From Allomyces macrogynus ATCC 38327 (taxonomy: Eukaryota; Blastocladiomycota; Blastocladiomycetes; Blastocladiales; Blastocladiaceae), in NCBI GenBank assembly GCA_000151295.1, contig GG745340.1, positions 1,169,154 to 1,233,153 on the forward strand: DNA of 64,000 nucleotides. The letters are read 5' to 3'. The notes below the pieces were generated by a model, which was given only the letters and a program-made list of their open reading frames with translations, was not told the DNA's origin and made no database searches. This document shows positions 35,515 to 46,259 of this stretch, piece after piece. How positions within the stretch are numbered: the first letter of the stretch is position 1; every line of letters starts with the position of its first letter. A program made the translations under genes and the position numbers.

Positions 35515-37674
35515 TCACGCCGCCGCTGACCCGGCTTCAGCAGGCGTGACCTGCGCCGAACTCGACCGCCGGCGCATCCCGCGCCAAACACGTGCCATCC
35601 ACGACGGCCCCGTCCCTACCTGTACCATCGCTGTCTCCGTGCTCGGCACCGGTGTATGCACCGTCCAAACGCGCTTCGCGCGCGGCTGCTGCAGGAGCCT
35701 CGCCATATCCACGTCCGGCGGCGCGTGCACACCGGGCCGCCGCACGCGCTTGCCGCGGTTCTCTGACCGGATCACGGCGACCGCCGAGACAACGGTCGGA
35801 ACGAACCGCACGCGCGGCGCGGTGGTGGGGCGGATGGGTGAGGCAGAGTGGTGGTGGTGGTGCAGGTCCGGCTCGCTCTTGGACGTGCCCGAGCCCGGCG
35901 CGGGCGCGGCGGGTGGTGGAGGAGAAGTGAGCGTGAACAAGTCCATCGACGCCGACGTTCTCCGCGCACACGCCGCGAGTCTTGCCGACGTCGGCGGGTC
36001 GGTCGTCGTCGTCGCGAGATCCACGCCCGAATCCATCACCTTCTCCCCCTCCCCCACCTCCTCCTCCCTCACCACCGGCCCCATCACCGGCGCAAACCTC
36101 CCTACCGCGCCCACCCCAAACGCATTCGCCCGCGTCACCAGTTCCAAATCCGGCCCCCCCGCGGCCGCGACTGGATCAATCAGTGCCGCCGCGTACGCGG
36201 CCGGATCTTTCGCGCGGACCGCGTAGAGCGTCTGGACGTACGTCAGCGGGTGCTGCACGAGCAGGAGCGGCGCGTCGCGCGCGGCAGCGAGCGCCACCGC
36301 GGCGGCCGCCGCGCCGTTGGCGGACGGCGGTAAGTGCCGCCTTGGGTCGGTCTGCGCGCGGCGCACGTCGGCGAGCGTCGGACAGGTTTGCAGGATGGGG
36401 GAAATGGTGAAGGTCGCGCGGAGGATGCCGGGCGGGGATGGAGAGGCCGGCCACATGGAGCGAGCGGCGCGCGCGAAGAGCGAGGAGGACGAGGTGGTGC
36501 GGGTGGTGCCGCGGAATAAGTTCCCGAGCCACGGGACGCGCCGGGTCAGAGCGCCGACGCGCAGTTGGTCGTCGAGTGAGAGAAGACTCGCGGCGTGGAA
36601 GGTGATATTGGCGGCAACGGCGGGCTTGGATGGCTCGGGCGCGCCGCGGGAGCTCGGGAGTAGGGTCGGCACCGACAACGTGATTCGGCCCCGGCGACCG
36701 CCGGGAATGCGCGTCGACTTAATCGTGCCGCGCGCCCGCGTGTCCGCGGTCGACGACGCGAGAGAGGAGAGCGACATTGTGGATTTGGATGGGGCTGCGT
36801 CGTCATCGTCGTCGTCGTCCGAATCGGAATCGCTGTCGGAGTCTGAGTCGCTGCTTCTATCGCTCGAGTCGTCGTTGTCCTTGACCTTGATGCCGCCCCC
36901 TTCATTCCCAGCGACTGCGTCCTCAGTGAGCGACGGCAACCGCAGAACCGTGCCCGTGATAAGGTCGTCGGTTGGCGACCGCAAGTGCCGCCCGCCAAAT
37001 AGGACCAGCTGGTCCGGCGGCGCCGGTGTGCGGCTGTCGGCCGACGGCGGCGAACTCGGTGACGGCGAGCACGACACGCGCCGCGCGGGACGCGGCTTGC
37101 CGACGGGCTTTGTGACGGCAATCGCGTCCGAGAGATCATGGCTCGGACGACGCGGTAGGAGGACTGGCGACGCGGTGACGCTTGCAGAATCCGGAACGCC
37201 GACGTTGCACGGCGCTTGATTGGGGTCGCCGCAGGACGGTACGTCGGCGACCGCGGCAGTGGCAGCCACCGCGTTGATGCAGCTCATAGCTTGTAGATCC
37301 AGCGTGAACGAAGCGGATTGGCTGGCAACGACTCGACGAACGGAAGCGGGCACTCCGTCGCGCGGCACGACGACCCCGACGACCGGCGAGGGTGGGTACT
37401 GGGGGCGCGTGTGCACTCGACGCGATGCGGGCCCAGCATTCAGGGGAACCCGGCGACGCGAGGCGGGAGCTGGCAGGCGCTGCTTGTCGTCTGCGAGATG
37501 CCCGTCGGTGGGCGGCGGTGGGGGTAGCAGAGGCGCGCATTCAAGGACGAGGTCAGTGCGGGGAGCCGGGTTCGGGCATTTCGCGTGGGTGAAGTTGCAA
37601 TGGCAGGGAGATCGTGGGCATGGAGCGTCGGGAGAGGTGCTCAACGGCAGCGATGCCGTTTGCGAAATGGACAA
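35515..37674 (-). CDS. Hypothetical 719-aa disordered protein with an acidic Ser-Asp tract
   Basis: I do not recognise this protein. It is one uninterrupted frame from a Met at 37674. Much of it is low complexity: Ser/Pro-rich N-terminus, an SDSDSDSD run passing into seven Asp near residue 285, then a more ordered 180-residue block (about 330-510) with LLSLDDQLRVGALTRR, WLGNLFRG and a run of alanine-rich helix. A His-rich patch (five His) and basic segments lie near the C-terminus. The mixed-codon acidic tract argues that this strand, not the antisense frames, is coding. It starts head-to-head with BFR1. Family and function are unknown; no membrane segment is evident. Confidence 0.55.
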   Translation of the reverse strand: MSISQTASLPLSTSPDAPCPRSPCHCNFTHAKCPNPAPRTDLVLECAPLLPPPPPTDGHLADDKQRLPAPASRRRVPLNAGPASRRVHTRPQYPPSPVVGVVVPRDGVPASVRRVVASQSASFTLDLQAMSCINAVAATAAVADVPSCGDPNQAPCNVGVPDSASVTASPVLLPRRPSHDLSDAIAVTKPVGKPRPARRVSCSPSPSSPPSADSRTPAPPDQLVLFGGRHLRSPTDDLITGTVLRLPSLTEDAVAGNEGGGIKVKDNDDSSDRSSDSDSDSDSDSDDDDDDDAAPSKSTMSLSSLASSTADTRARGTIKSTRIPGGRRGRITLSVPTLLPSSRGAPEPSKPAVAANITFHAASLLSLDDQLRVGALTRRVPWLGNLFRGTTRTTSSSSLFARAARSMWPASPSPPGILRATFTISPILQTCPTLADVRRAQTDPRRHLPPSANGAAAAAVALAAARDAPLLLVQHPLTYVQTLYAVRAKDPAAYAAALIDPVAAAGGPDLELVTRANAFGVGAVGRFAPVMGPVVREEEVGEGEKVMDSGVDLATTTTDPPTSARLAACARRTSASMDLFTLTSPPPPAAPAPGSGTSKSEPDLHHHHHSASPIRPTTAPRVRFVPTVVSAVAVIRSENRGKRVRRPGVHAPPDVDMARLLQQPRAKRVWTVHTPVPSTETAMVQVGTGPSWMARVWRGMRRRSSSAQVTPAEAGSAAA

Positions 37675-38084
37675 GTTGTGATCAGGGTGGGGGACAGTCG
37701 CGTGATATCCGCGTGCGGTGCGAGACGAACTCGCATGCCACGTCGACCAAGCGTGTGCGGAACCGAAACGTGTGCGTGCGAACCGTGTGGAAAGCGTGTG
37801 GTCGTTTGGCGTGACCCCGCGAAAAGAGGGCGATCACCGCTGCTCCAGCTCGCCAGCTTGCTGGTCGCCAACCACTCCATCCTTTGCTCGTAGTGATCTC
37901 TTGCCAGCGAACCCCGTCCTCGACCCGGTCGCCAACGCTACCACGACCGCGCCCGTCCGTGACCGAACCCGCTGCAACCCACTCGCACACCGCACCCCAG
38001 TTCCCGCTGCACGCTGAGTCGAACCCCACGACCAGCTCCCGTTTCCCGGCTCCTCGGTCTACCTGTTCTCGTCAAGCAACCACC
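37675..38084. promoter_or_regulatory. Divergent spacer between the hypothetical gene and BFR1
   Basis: About 410 bp between outward-facing starts; no named motif or coding frame. Confidence 0.35.
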
Positions 38085-39869
38085 ATGTCCTCGACCGCAT
38101 CCGCCGCTCCCACGTCGCGCCCGGCATCGACCAAGCCGTCGGGCAGCCACGGCCGCGTCGCGCCCAAGCCCGACCAGGACAAGCACAATGCGCTGATCAA
38201 GGACCTGAACGCTAAAATGGACGCGATCCGCCAGAAAATGGTGTGCAACCGTTGCTTTATCGCCGCACGTACGTTCAGAGAACACTGATCCCGCTTTCGA
38301 TAGACGGAAATCCGCAACCAGACGCAGCTGCTCAACTCGGCCGCGGCCGACCGCACCGCGACCACCCCTACGGCGCGTGGCGGCGACAAGCGGCAAGACC
38401 TGCGTTCCAAGCTCGAGACGGTCAAGAAGCAGCAGGACGAGCTGGTGCGCACCAAGGAAGACCTGCTCAAGCGGCTGCTGGTCCTGAACACGTCGGTCAA
38501 GGCGAGGACTGAGGAACTGAACGCGATTTCGCAGCGGTTTGGGTACTCGTCGCTCGATGCGGTGCAGGCGCGGATCCAGACGCTCGAGGCCAAGATCGCG
38601 TCGGGCACGCTCAAGCTGATTGACGAGCGCAAGGCCGCCAACGAACTCGCGCAGCTGCAGCGGTGCGAGCCGCTGTTTGCGACGCGCGCCGCAAAGGAAA
38701 AGGAGATTGAGCAGGACCGCGCGGAGATTGCTGCGGTCGAGGCCAAGCTCGCGACGCTGCAGCCGTCGGCCGGCGGGCTCGCGCAGTCGTTTGAGGACGT
38801 GAAAAAGGAACTCGACTCGCTGGCGCTCGCGAAAAAGCAGGCCTACGATAAGGCGCAGGACCTCTACAAGCAGCGCAACGCCCTGCAGGACCAGCTCGCG
38901 AAACTGACCGACGAGCGCAACCGCGCGCAGGACGCGTTCCGCGCCGCCACCGAAGAGCACTACAAGACGCTGCGCGAGGAGCGCGAGCGCAAGGCCAAGC
39001 GGCTCGCCGACCAGCGCAAGCAAATGGAGCGCGAGCGCGTCGAGGAGATTGCGCAAGAGGAGCTCGAGCGCGCGGCGGTCCCGGCCTACGAGGACGAAAT
39101 GGCCATTTGCCGCAATTTGATTGCCTACCTGCAGCAGCACCCGGCCGTCAAGGGGTCTGGGATCAAGGTCGCGGCCGCGGCGGCGAAGGCGAACGCGGCG
39201 GGATCCGCGAGCACGGGCGTTCCGGCGCACGCGATCCGGAAAGTGGATACGGCCGTGCCCGCGGGCGCGACGCTGCTCAAGCGCGACGACGGCGCTGGGT
39301 GGTTCAACGTGACGCCCAAGAAGGGCGGGAAGAAGAACAAGGGCGGCGCTGCGGCACCAGCGGCGCGTGCTGCCGAGTCGGCATCGGCCGAGAGCAGCGG
39401 CGCGGCGACCCCGTCGTCGTCGTCGGGCCCGGCGTTCAAGTTCCCGCTCACGGTCATGGAAAACTTCTGGAAGGTCAAGGTCGATGTGCCCGTGACGGCC
39501 GCCGATGCGCCCGTGGCGATCGCCGCGCTCAACCAGAAGCTGCACTGGTTCCAGACGCACCAGAAGCTCGCGACGCTGCGCAACCAGGCGCTCGCCAAGG
39601 CGCGCATCGACAAGCTCAAGGCCGAGGCCGGGCTACTTGACCCGAAGGAGGCGCAGCAGCAGCAGGCCGAGGCGGAGGCAGCGGCCGCGGCGGTCGCTAC
39701 CGAGGAAAACAGCGCTGAGGACGATGCGATGGATACGACCGAGGACGCGGCACGCGACGACGCCGAGAACGAGGACGTGCAGGTCGACGAGGCGACCGAG
39801 GCCGAGGCTGGCGATGCCGAGGTCGAGCAGCCGGCCGATGCCGATGAGGAAATGCCCGCCGACGAGTAA
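38085..39869 (+). CDS. BFR1: Bfr1-like polysome/mRNP-associated coiled-coil protein
   Basis: Bfr1 binds mRNPs and ER-bound polysomes and affects nuclear segregation and secretion in yeast. Exons 38085-38240 and 38304-39869 give 573 aa. The frame is a long charged coiled coil (about residues 30-330), preceded by a Ser/Ala/Pro/Lys leader with the basic KPDQDKHNALIKDLN start of the helix. The KRDDGAGWFNVTPKKGGKKNK block after it is typical of fungal Bfr1 homologues, as is the FKFPLTVMENFWKVKVDVP segment. The C-terminus is an acidic Glu/Asp/Ala tail. A general coiled-coil protein would not carry those two blocks. Confidence 0.8.
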
Positions 39870-40429
39870 CGTCGTCGAGTTCGATCGCGCACGCGTCGCG
39901 ATCCGTCCACCCTGCACCGCTCCCCAAGTATGGTCCGCGATTGATTGGTCAACCGGTTCCCCCCGCTCTCGATTTCGTTTTTCGTCCGATTCTGTTTGTT
40001 GTCTCGGATTTTTCGTCTTCCCGTTTGCATAAAATAGCGGTTCAATTTTTTGGGTACATCTCTGTTTCTATCGACCCAGAGCTCGTGCTCTGCTGGGGCC
40101 TCGAGCTTTTTGCACAAGGACGCGAGCGAGCTTCACCCCCGTCCAAAAAGCGGTGGAAATCATCCGCGCGCACTTGTAGACTAATATTCTTGTAAAAGAA
40201 GGCTGGTTTGTGGGTCAGCTTGATGGCGAGCGTCACAGTCGCTCACGACCCGCCCACTTTCTCTTCACCCGTACGTTTTCGCGTCGTGCACAAGCGGACC
40301 GATCATTACCATTCCTGACCGTGTCTCGCGACGCGATCGCAGATTGCCCGCCCGTCGTTCCGCCTGCCAAGTCGGCCGATTCATTCAGCACCCCCACGTC
40401 CGCACCCGCTCCCTGCTACGCTCCGGACC
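39870..40429. other. Spacer after BFR1
   Basis: About 560 bp with a T-rich stretch near 39980-40070 that probably holds the BFR1 3' end. No gene recognised. Confidence 0.35.
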
Positions 40430-41380
40430 CGAAATGTTGCACCTCGCCTTTAGCCACCTCATTCTCATCCTCGACGGGGAGGACGTTGCGCACGATGAGG
40501 TGCATGTCAAGCAAGTCCCTCGACACGTTCATGAAGCAGTCGCGGGCCCCTCACGATGTCGAAGACGACGTGCGCGAGTTTTTTCGAGAGCGAGTCCCGC
40601 GCGTGGCGCGCGTCGGGGTAAGTGGTACGCTTCCCTTCCTCGTATCACTCCGACCTCGCTCAGATCAAATTGCTCACGCTCTGCTGGTGGATCGTGTAGG
40701 TGCCGGTCGACCGCATTGGCGCAACTACCGACGACCTTATTCTTGACCTCAATCCCGACGAGTGCGACGAGGAAACGGCGCACGTCGAGGCGATGCGCGC
40801 GGTCCTGCGCCAGGCGACGATCTTTGACGAAGACGAGGACATGCGCGAGTTTCTAGAGCACGAGGGCGAAGCGTGGCACGCGTCCGGGTACGCGGTATGG
40901 TTCTCTCCCACTCATCACTCACCCGGTCGGGCCAACACGCTCAACACTCACGTTCATGCCAATGGATCGTGCAGGCGCTGGTCGACTGTATTCACAAAAC
41001 GACGTCGGGCGCGCTCTCGGTGATCACCGCCGCCATCCATGGGCTCAACTCGTCCATCAACGAGACGGCCGATACGCACACGATTCCTCACGCCATCTCC
41101 CGGCACGGGCGACATGTTCACGTTCGACGCGCAAGTTATCGTCGTCGACAAGGAGGACGAGCGTGCCTCCAATATCTCGCCCGGATCAATACGCTCACGC
41201 CCCGCGTATGGGCCGTGTAGGCACCGGTCGACGACCGCATCGACAACACGACGTTGGGCGCGCTCTTGACGATCAATCACCGACGCCAACGATGAGCTCA
41301 ATCCGTCCGTCAACTTCAAGACGCTGCGACAGGACTCGGGGTACTTGACCGAGGGCGTCATGCTCGTGTCCGCGTAGCGC
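40430..41380 (+). pseudogene. Decayed multi-exon locus with internally repeated units
   Basis: Several short plus-strand segments look like exons with good splice sites but cannot be joined into one frame. One ends at the strong donor GTAAGT (40618). Another runs from about 40699 to 40894 and encodes an acidic segment (LNPDECDEETAHVEAMRAVL). A third begins at 40975 (LVDCIHKTTSGALSV), and a fourth at 41221 ends in LRQDSGYLTEGVMLVSA and a stop at 41376. The starts of the last three are similar (CCGGTCGAC or CTGGTCGAC after an AG acceptor), and the third and fourth share a TTSGALSV / TTLGALLT stretch. In the fourth a 4-base ATCA-type duplication breaks the frame. I read this as diverged tandem duplicates of an unknown exon, now probably dead. 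Confidence 0.4.
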
Positions 41381-42024
41381 GCACCGCCGACTTGCGCTTC
41401 ATCGGCGCGCGGGTCGGCCATGACAGGATTGGCCTTAAGGGTGGAGAAGGGGTTAGACTCGGGTATATGGACGTGATGGACATTGATTGTTGTGGGACTA
41501 CTTCCAGCTCGGTTTAGCGCTGCGCTATTGCAATGATATACACCTGTGATATTTATTTGGCCTGGTTCGACCTGGACAAACCTGATACCATTCAACAGAA
41601 TCGGCGGCCCGCGGCTCTCCAGTTGTTGGAGGGTGGCGATCGCTTTCGCAGAGGCGCTGGTCGCTCTGGAAGTCAAGTCGTTGTGCAAGCTGGCCGTGAA
41701 GACGCTCCATTCTTGCAACGTTGCAGTCTTCTGTGAAACGATTCCTGACACGAACACGCCAATGTCCCGTCCCAACCAAATCCCGATTTCCCAAAACCAC
41801 CATGCGCGACGGCCATGAACCCGAACCGCAACGACGTGGAAGAACTGCAGCAAGCAGCAACCGGCCGCGCCGCGGTCCTTCAACTCGCAATCGAGTACGG
41901 AAGGCGCACAACAATAAGAAGAACGAAGGCAATACACAGACGAAACCAGAAGATCAACCCCCCCGAAATCGACACAAAATGCAACTGGGCAACACATGAT
42001 ACGACCACCCATTCTCGACTCCTC
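41381..42024. other. Gene-poor spacer upstream of the DnaJ 3' end
   Basis: About 640 bp of lower GC. A minus-strand frame of about 350 codons crosses it and the neighbouring decayed locus, but it has no recognisable domain. The style resembles the other gene-poor stretches at 11-12.3 kb and 48-49.9 kb. Confidence 0.35.
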
Positions 42025-43383
42025 TTACTGCGTTGCGCACTGCACGCCCGGCCCGCCGTGACCGCCCTCGTCGTCGTCCTCGTCCATGGCGTCCATGTGC
42101 GCGCGCGACCCACTGCCACCGCGCGCGTTCGGGTCGGGCGTCGCGAGCACGACCTCCTCGACGTCGCCCTTGAGTGCGGGCAGCGTTGGGCGCGCCGGGA
42201 GGGCCTGTTCGAGGAGCGCGAGCTTGCTCGGGTCGAGATCGGCGGCGGTCGGGAAGTCAATGTTGAACTTGATGTGCAAGTCGCCAAACTCGTGGTGGCG
42301 CTGCGTCGGGAACCCTTCGCCGGGCACGATCTTGACGATGCCGGGCGTGAGAATCTCGCCCTGGATCACCTGCACGAGCAAGTGGCGGCCGTCGAGGTGC
42401 TTGATCGCAAACTGGCCGCCGGCGAGCGCCGTGAGCAGGTCGACCGTCTGCTCAATGTAGAGCTGCGTGCCGTCGCGCTTGAACTTGTCGTGCGGCTTCT
42501 CTTCGAGAATAATGACCACGTCGCCCGGCAGCATGCCCGGGAACTGGTCGGACTCGCCGCGGAACGTGATCTTAGTCCCGTCGCGCATGCCCTTTTCAAT
42601 GTGCACTTCGAGCACCTTGCGCTCATTGGTCACCTTCTTGCCGTTACAGTTCTTGCACCGGTCCTTGGGCGCAATCGACTTGCCCTTGCCGTCGCAGTCG
42701 CTGCACGCCGACTGGAACTGCTGAATCATCGGCCCAATCTGGCGAATCTGCACGCGCACACCCTGGCCGCGGCACGTTGCGCACACAATTTCGGCGCCCT
42801 CCTTGGTCGTGCCCTTGCCGTTGCACGGCGCGCACAGCACCTGCTTGTTGAGCGCGAGCTTGGTGGTCTTGCCGTTATACAGGTCCTCGAGCGAGACCTT
42901 GAGCACGTGCGCCATGTCCTTGCCCTTTTTCGGGCCGTGGTCGTGCCGCTGCCGCGCGCCGCCGCCGCCAAACCCGAAAATCTGTTCAAACAGGTCGGCG
43001 GGGGACCCGCCCATCCCGCCCATCCCGCCCATGCCGCCTTCGAGCCCTTGCTCGCCGTACTGGTCGTAGATTTGCCGTTTCTGCGAGTCGGAGAGAATCT
43101 CGTAGGCGCGCGTCACTTCCTTGAACTTTTCCGCGGCCTCGGGCGAAGGGTTCTTGTCGGGGTCTGTTTGGCGGTACGAGTGGAAGTAGAAGACGGGTGC
43201 GGTGCGTCAGAAGACGCAAAGGAGCCGCGCGAAAAGGCGGCGCACAGCAGTAACTGCAGCAGGAAGGGACGACGACGGCGTACGCAGCGACAGGGCCAGC
43301 TTGTGGTAGCATTTCTTGAGCTGCGAGTCGGTGGCCTCGGGCGACGCGCCGAGAATGTCGTAGAGCTTGGTGTCGCGGACCAT
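42025..43383 (-). CDS. YDJ1: Type I Hsp40 co-chaperone (Ydj1/DNAJA1), farnesylation motif
   Basis: This J-protein delivers clients to cytosolic Hsp70. Exons 43383-43284 and 43163-42025 sum to 1239 nt (412 aa); yeast Ydj1 has 409. The HPD motif that stimulates Hsp70 ATPase is created across the splice junction (LSL-HPDKN). A Gly/Met/Phe-rich linker with three GGM repeats follows, then four zinc-finger CxxCxGxG-type repeats ([32 protein letters not shown]) and the C-terminal substrate-binding beta domains. The protein ends CATQ, a CaaX box of the Ydj1 kind (yeast CASQ), so it is probably farnesylated and partly membrane-bound. It is divergent from dolichol kinase. Confidence 0.96.
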
Positions 43384-44047
43384 GATGGTGGTGGATGCGC
43401 GCGGCGAGGACAGTGGGGTATTGGCAGACGAGCGTGCCGGCGAGGCGGCGAAGGGACAGGTTTTACGGCGGTGGCAGCGGGGTCGAGCGTGGCCGCGTCG
43501 TCGAATGCAGCAAGTGCGTGTGGGCGCGCGCGGGTGCAGCAGTCGGTCGGTTGCAGCGCGGCGTCGGCAGGTCCGTCGGCGGTTGGCGTGGTGGTGGTCG
43601 GAGCGCGCATGTCGGGATGGCCAGGGGGGCAGCGCGCAGGTGTGTCAGTGGAAGGTGATGTGTTGCCACCTGCGACCTTGGTGTGCTTCCATACCACGCT
43701 GCAAAACTGCGAAAGCGGGACAAACAGTGGGCTTGTTCGCAGCGCTTCTTCAGTGGCACGTGTGCATTCCGTGTTGTTTGGATGGCGGTTTCCCAGGCTT
43801 CTGCCACACGCGTTCGAACAACACACAGACACAAGGCCGACAGCCCTTGCAGCAGGTCCGCCACCTTGGCGGTTGCAGCATCGATGCCGATCGCGACTTG
43901 CTGTGACGCTCATTCCACCCGCAACCACGCTCCAACCGCGCGCGACCACGGCGCGCGACTTGCCGCACTCGATCGCACCGTGCCCGCCCGCCGTGCCCGA
44001 GCGCTCCAGCCTGTGCAACCACAATCAACCTCGGGCCGCGCTGCTCA
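43384..44047. promoter_or_regulatory. Divergent spacer between YDJ1 and dolichol kinase
   Basis: About 660 bp between outward-facing starts. A heat-shock element would be expected for YDJ1; one or two isolated TTC/GAA triplets are present (for example near 43730-43750) but I see no clear inverted nGAAn array. Confidence 0.35.
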
Positions 44048-45895
44048 ATGCCCACCCTGACCGCCGCGGCATCACCCGTGGCGCCCGCTTCCACGGCGTC
44101 CCCGCGTCAGCGCGCACGAAAAGACGCTGGCGATGTTGCCGACACGCATCCCGACGCGGCAACCACGATACCAAGCTCCATCGATGCACCGACAAGCCAG
44201 CAGCAACCTCAACGACGACCACCCGCACCGACATGGCGCCTCCTCGCCCCCACCCTCATCGAGAATCTGCTCCTGATCGCCGCCTTCCACGTGCGCTGCC
44301 TCGTTGCCCCGCCCTCCCCCGGCGGGTCCGGGTCCGCACCCGCCGACCCCGCCTCCACGACGGCCCCAGGCGCCCCATCCACGCCGGACCCGGCACCACC
44401 ACTCGCTGATTCTCCGCGATCATGCCAATTCAAACTCGGCTCGGCAACCACATGCCACCTCGTTGTGATCCCGGCCTGGGTCCACCTCGCCCTGGTGCTC
44501 CTCGTCGTGCTCGACCTGATCTTCGACCGGCGGCGGATCCTCGGCCGCGCGACAACCCCACTTGAACGCGCAACACGCCACTTCGCGTCCCCCGGGCTCG
44601 TCTACGGAATGGGCATGCTCCCGGCGGTCCTGTCGCGATCGGCCTACGCGTCGTTCGTCTCGCACGCCGTCGCGTGGAGCGCGCTCGGCGCCGCGACCCT
44701 CGTCGGCACACACCTCGTCCCACAGTTTTTACCGGACCGCATGCGCCGGTGGTACCCGGCGACGCCACGGATGGCGGCGGCCGTGTGCCGGATCGCACTT
44801 GCGGTCCATTTCGTGGCCCCCGCGCTGACCCCCTGGACCCTGATCGTGCTCGGTGCGGCATCGACGCCGGCGCTGCTCTACGCGTTCCCGCGCGCGTTTT
44901 CGGTCGGCGAGGCGCTCACGCTCGGCACGGCGTTGACGCTCGTGGCCGACTCGCTGCGCGCGCGGCCGGTGCACGCGCACATGGTGGTTGCCGTCATGCA
45001 GCACTTGGCGCTCGGTACGGCGGTGGCCGTGGCCGCGAGCGCGCGGACCGCCAAGGAAATGCGCGCATTGTGTGGTGCCGACGGGTTACCTCCGACCGAC
45101 GAGAAGGGCGCGCAGCAATGGCGGCGGCTCGTGCGGCGGCTCTACCTGACGGTCGGCGGTGTCGTCGCGCTCGTGGCGACGCCCCTCGTCACAGTGCGCA
45201 CCGGGCGGGATCCGTGGATCTGGGTCGCGGGCTACGTGCTCGGATCGCTCGAGAACTCGATCGCGTGCGCGTTTTGGCTGGCGCTGTTGGGCACGACCTA
45301 CCTGGTCTTCCCGCACAAGGCCTCGGCGAACACGCAGCGCAAAGTGTACCATCTCCTCGCGGTCCTGATCATTTTGCCGGGGTACCTATACACGCCCGTC
45401 TTCACGTGCCTCGCGCTGTGCGTCGCCCTCGCCGCGTTCATATTCGCCGAACTGTTCCGGCTCGCACGCGCGCCGCCCGTCGGCCGGTTACTCGATCTCG
45501 GCATGGCCGCGTTCCGCGACGACCGCGACGAGGCGCCGCTGCTCACGTCGCACATATACCTGCTACTCGGGACGGCGGTGCCCGTGTGGGTCGCTGTGAT
45601 CGAAGGCACCTGGTTGCCCGGGTTGGCGGGGCTGGCGGCACTCGGTGCGGGGGACGCGGCGGCATCGGTGGTCGGGCGCGCGTTTGGCGCGACGCGGTGG
45701 CACCAGCGGACGAACAAGACGGTGGAAGGGTCGGCGGCGTTTGTGGGCGCGACGCTCGCGCTGCTGGCGGCGCTCGGCGAGCCCGTGACGGGCCAGGTGT
45801 TGGCCGGGGTCGTGCTGACGGCGGTGGTCGAGGGGGTGAGCGGCATGTTTGATAATTTTGCGGTGCCGCTGGTGATGCTGCTGACGCTCATGTAA
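44048..45895 (+). CDS. SEC59: Dolichol kinase
   Basis: Dolichol kinase makes dolichyl phosphate from dolichol and CTP at the ER, supplying the lipid carrier for N-glycosylation. It is a single exon of 615 codons. A 70-residue disordered, Thr/Ala/Pro-rich leader precedes a multi-pass membrane protein (well over ten hydrophobic segments). The C-terminal third carries the family signatures: RKVYHLLAVLIILPGYLY, GDAAASVVGRAFG with WHQRTNKTVEGSAAF (CTP-binding region), and AVVEGVSGMFDNFAVPL. The start used is the first Met of the frame; a shorter start at a later Met is possible because the leader is not conserved. It pairs functionally with the OST48 gene 8 kb away. Confidence 0.93.
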   Translation: MPTLTAAASPVAPASTASPRQRARKDAGDVADTHPDAATTIPSSIDAPTSQQQPQRRPPAPTWRLLAPTLIENLLLIAAFHVRCLVAPPSPGGSGSAPADPASTTAPGAPSTPDPAPPLADSPRSCQFKLGSATTCHLVVIPAWVHLALVLLVVLDLIFDRRRILGRATTPLERATRHFASPGLVYGMGMLPAVLSRSAYASFVSHAVAWSALGAATLVGTHLVPQFLPDRMRRWYPATPRMAAAVCRIALAVHFVAPALTPWTLIVLGAASTPALLYAFPRAFSVGEALTLGTALTLVADSLRARPVHAHMVVAVMQHLALGTAVAVAASARTAKEMRALCGADGLPPTDEKGAQQWRRLVRRLYLTVGGVVALVATPLVTVRTGRDPWIWVAGYVLGSLENSIACAFWLALLGTTYLVFPHKASANTQRKVYHLLAVLIILPGYLYTPVFTCLALCVALAAFIFAELFRLARAPPVGRLLDLGMAAFRDDRDEAPLLTSHIYLLLGTAVPVWVAVIEGTWLPGLAGLAALGAGDAAASVVGRAFGATRWHQRTNKTVEGSAAFVGATLALLAALGEPVTGQVLAGVVLTAVVEGVSGMFDNFAVPLVMLLTLM

Positions 45896-46259
45896 GCAAG
45901 CAAGAAAGGAAGTAGACGATTGTGCGCGAGCCGAACGGCCGGGCGCCGTGAGAACGACGACGGCGCGATGGTGGCGACATTTTGGCGGAGGCAGGCGAGA
46001 GACGCGTCGCGTCTTGGAGTGTCAGGTGGGCGTGACTGCTCCAAGCCAACCTGCTGACCGACTCGAAAGCAATTGCGACGCTGCCTGCCGCGCGGCCCCA
46101 CGCTTGGTTCCCCCAGCCGGCCAGCAATTTCCAGGGCCAGCAACCGGTCCTCGCCGTCCTCAAATGCCCGCGTCGGACCGACTTCCCTCCTCACCTCAAC
46201 TCCGGACCGACTGCTCGACGCGACTCGCCGGCCCGCATCGCCAACACGACGACGACCAA
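45896..46259. other. Spacer between dolichol kinase and the transporter
   Basis: About 360 bp holding a 3' flank and a promoter/leader. Nothing else recognised. Confidence 0.35.

Noticed and set aside
40954..42012. 352-codon minus-strand frame across the decayed locus and spacer
   Set aside because: It has no recognisable domain, and it overlaps plus-strand segments with better splice sites and protein-like sequence. A gene cannot be excluded but is not supported.
41815..44409. 864-codon open frame on the plus strand
   Set aside because: It is antisense to the DnaJ gene, whose zinc fingers, HPD motif and CaaX end are unmistakable. High GC keeps antisense frames open.
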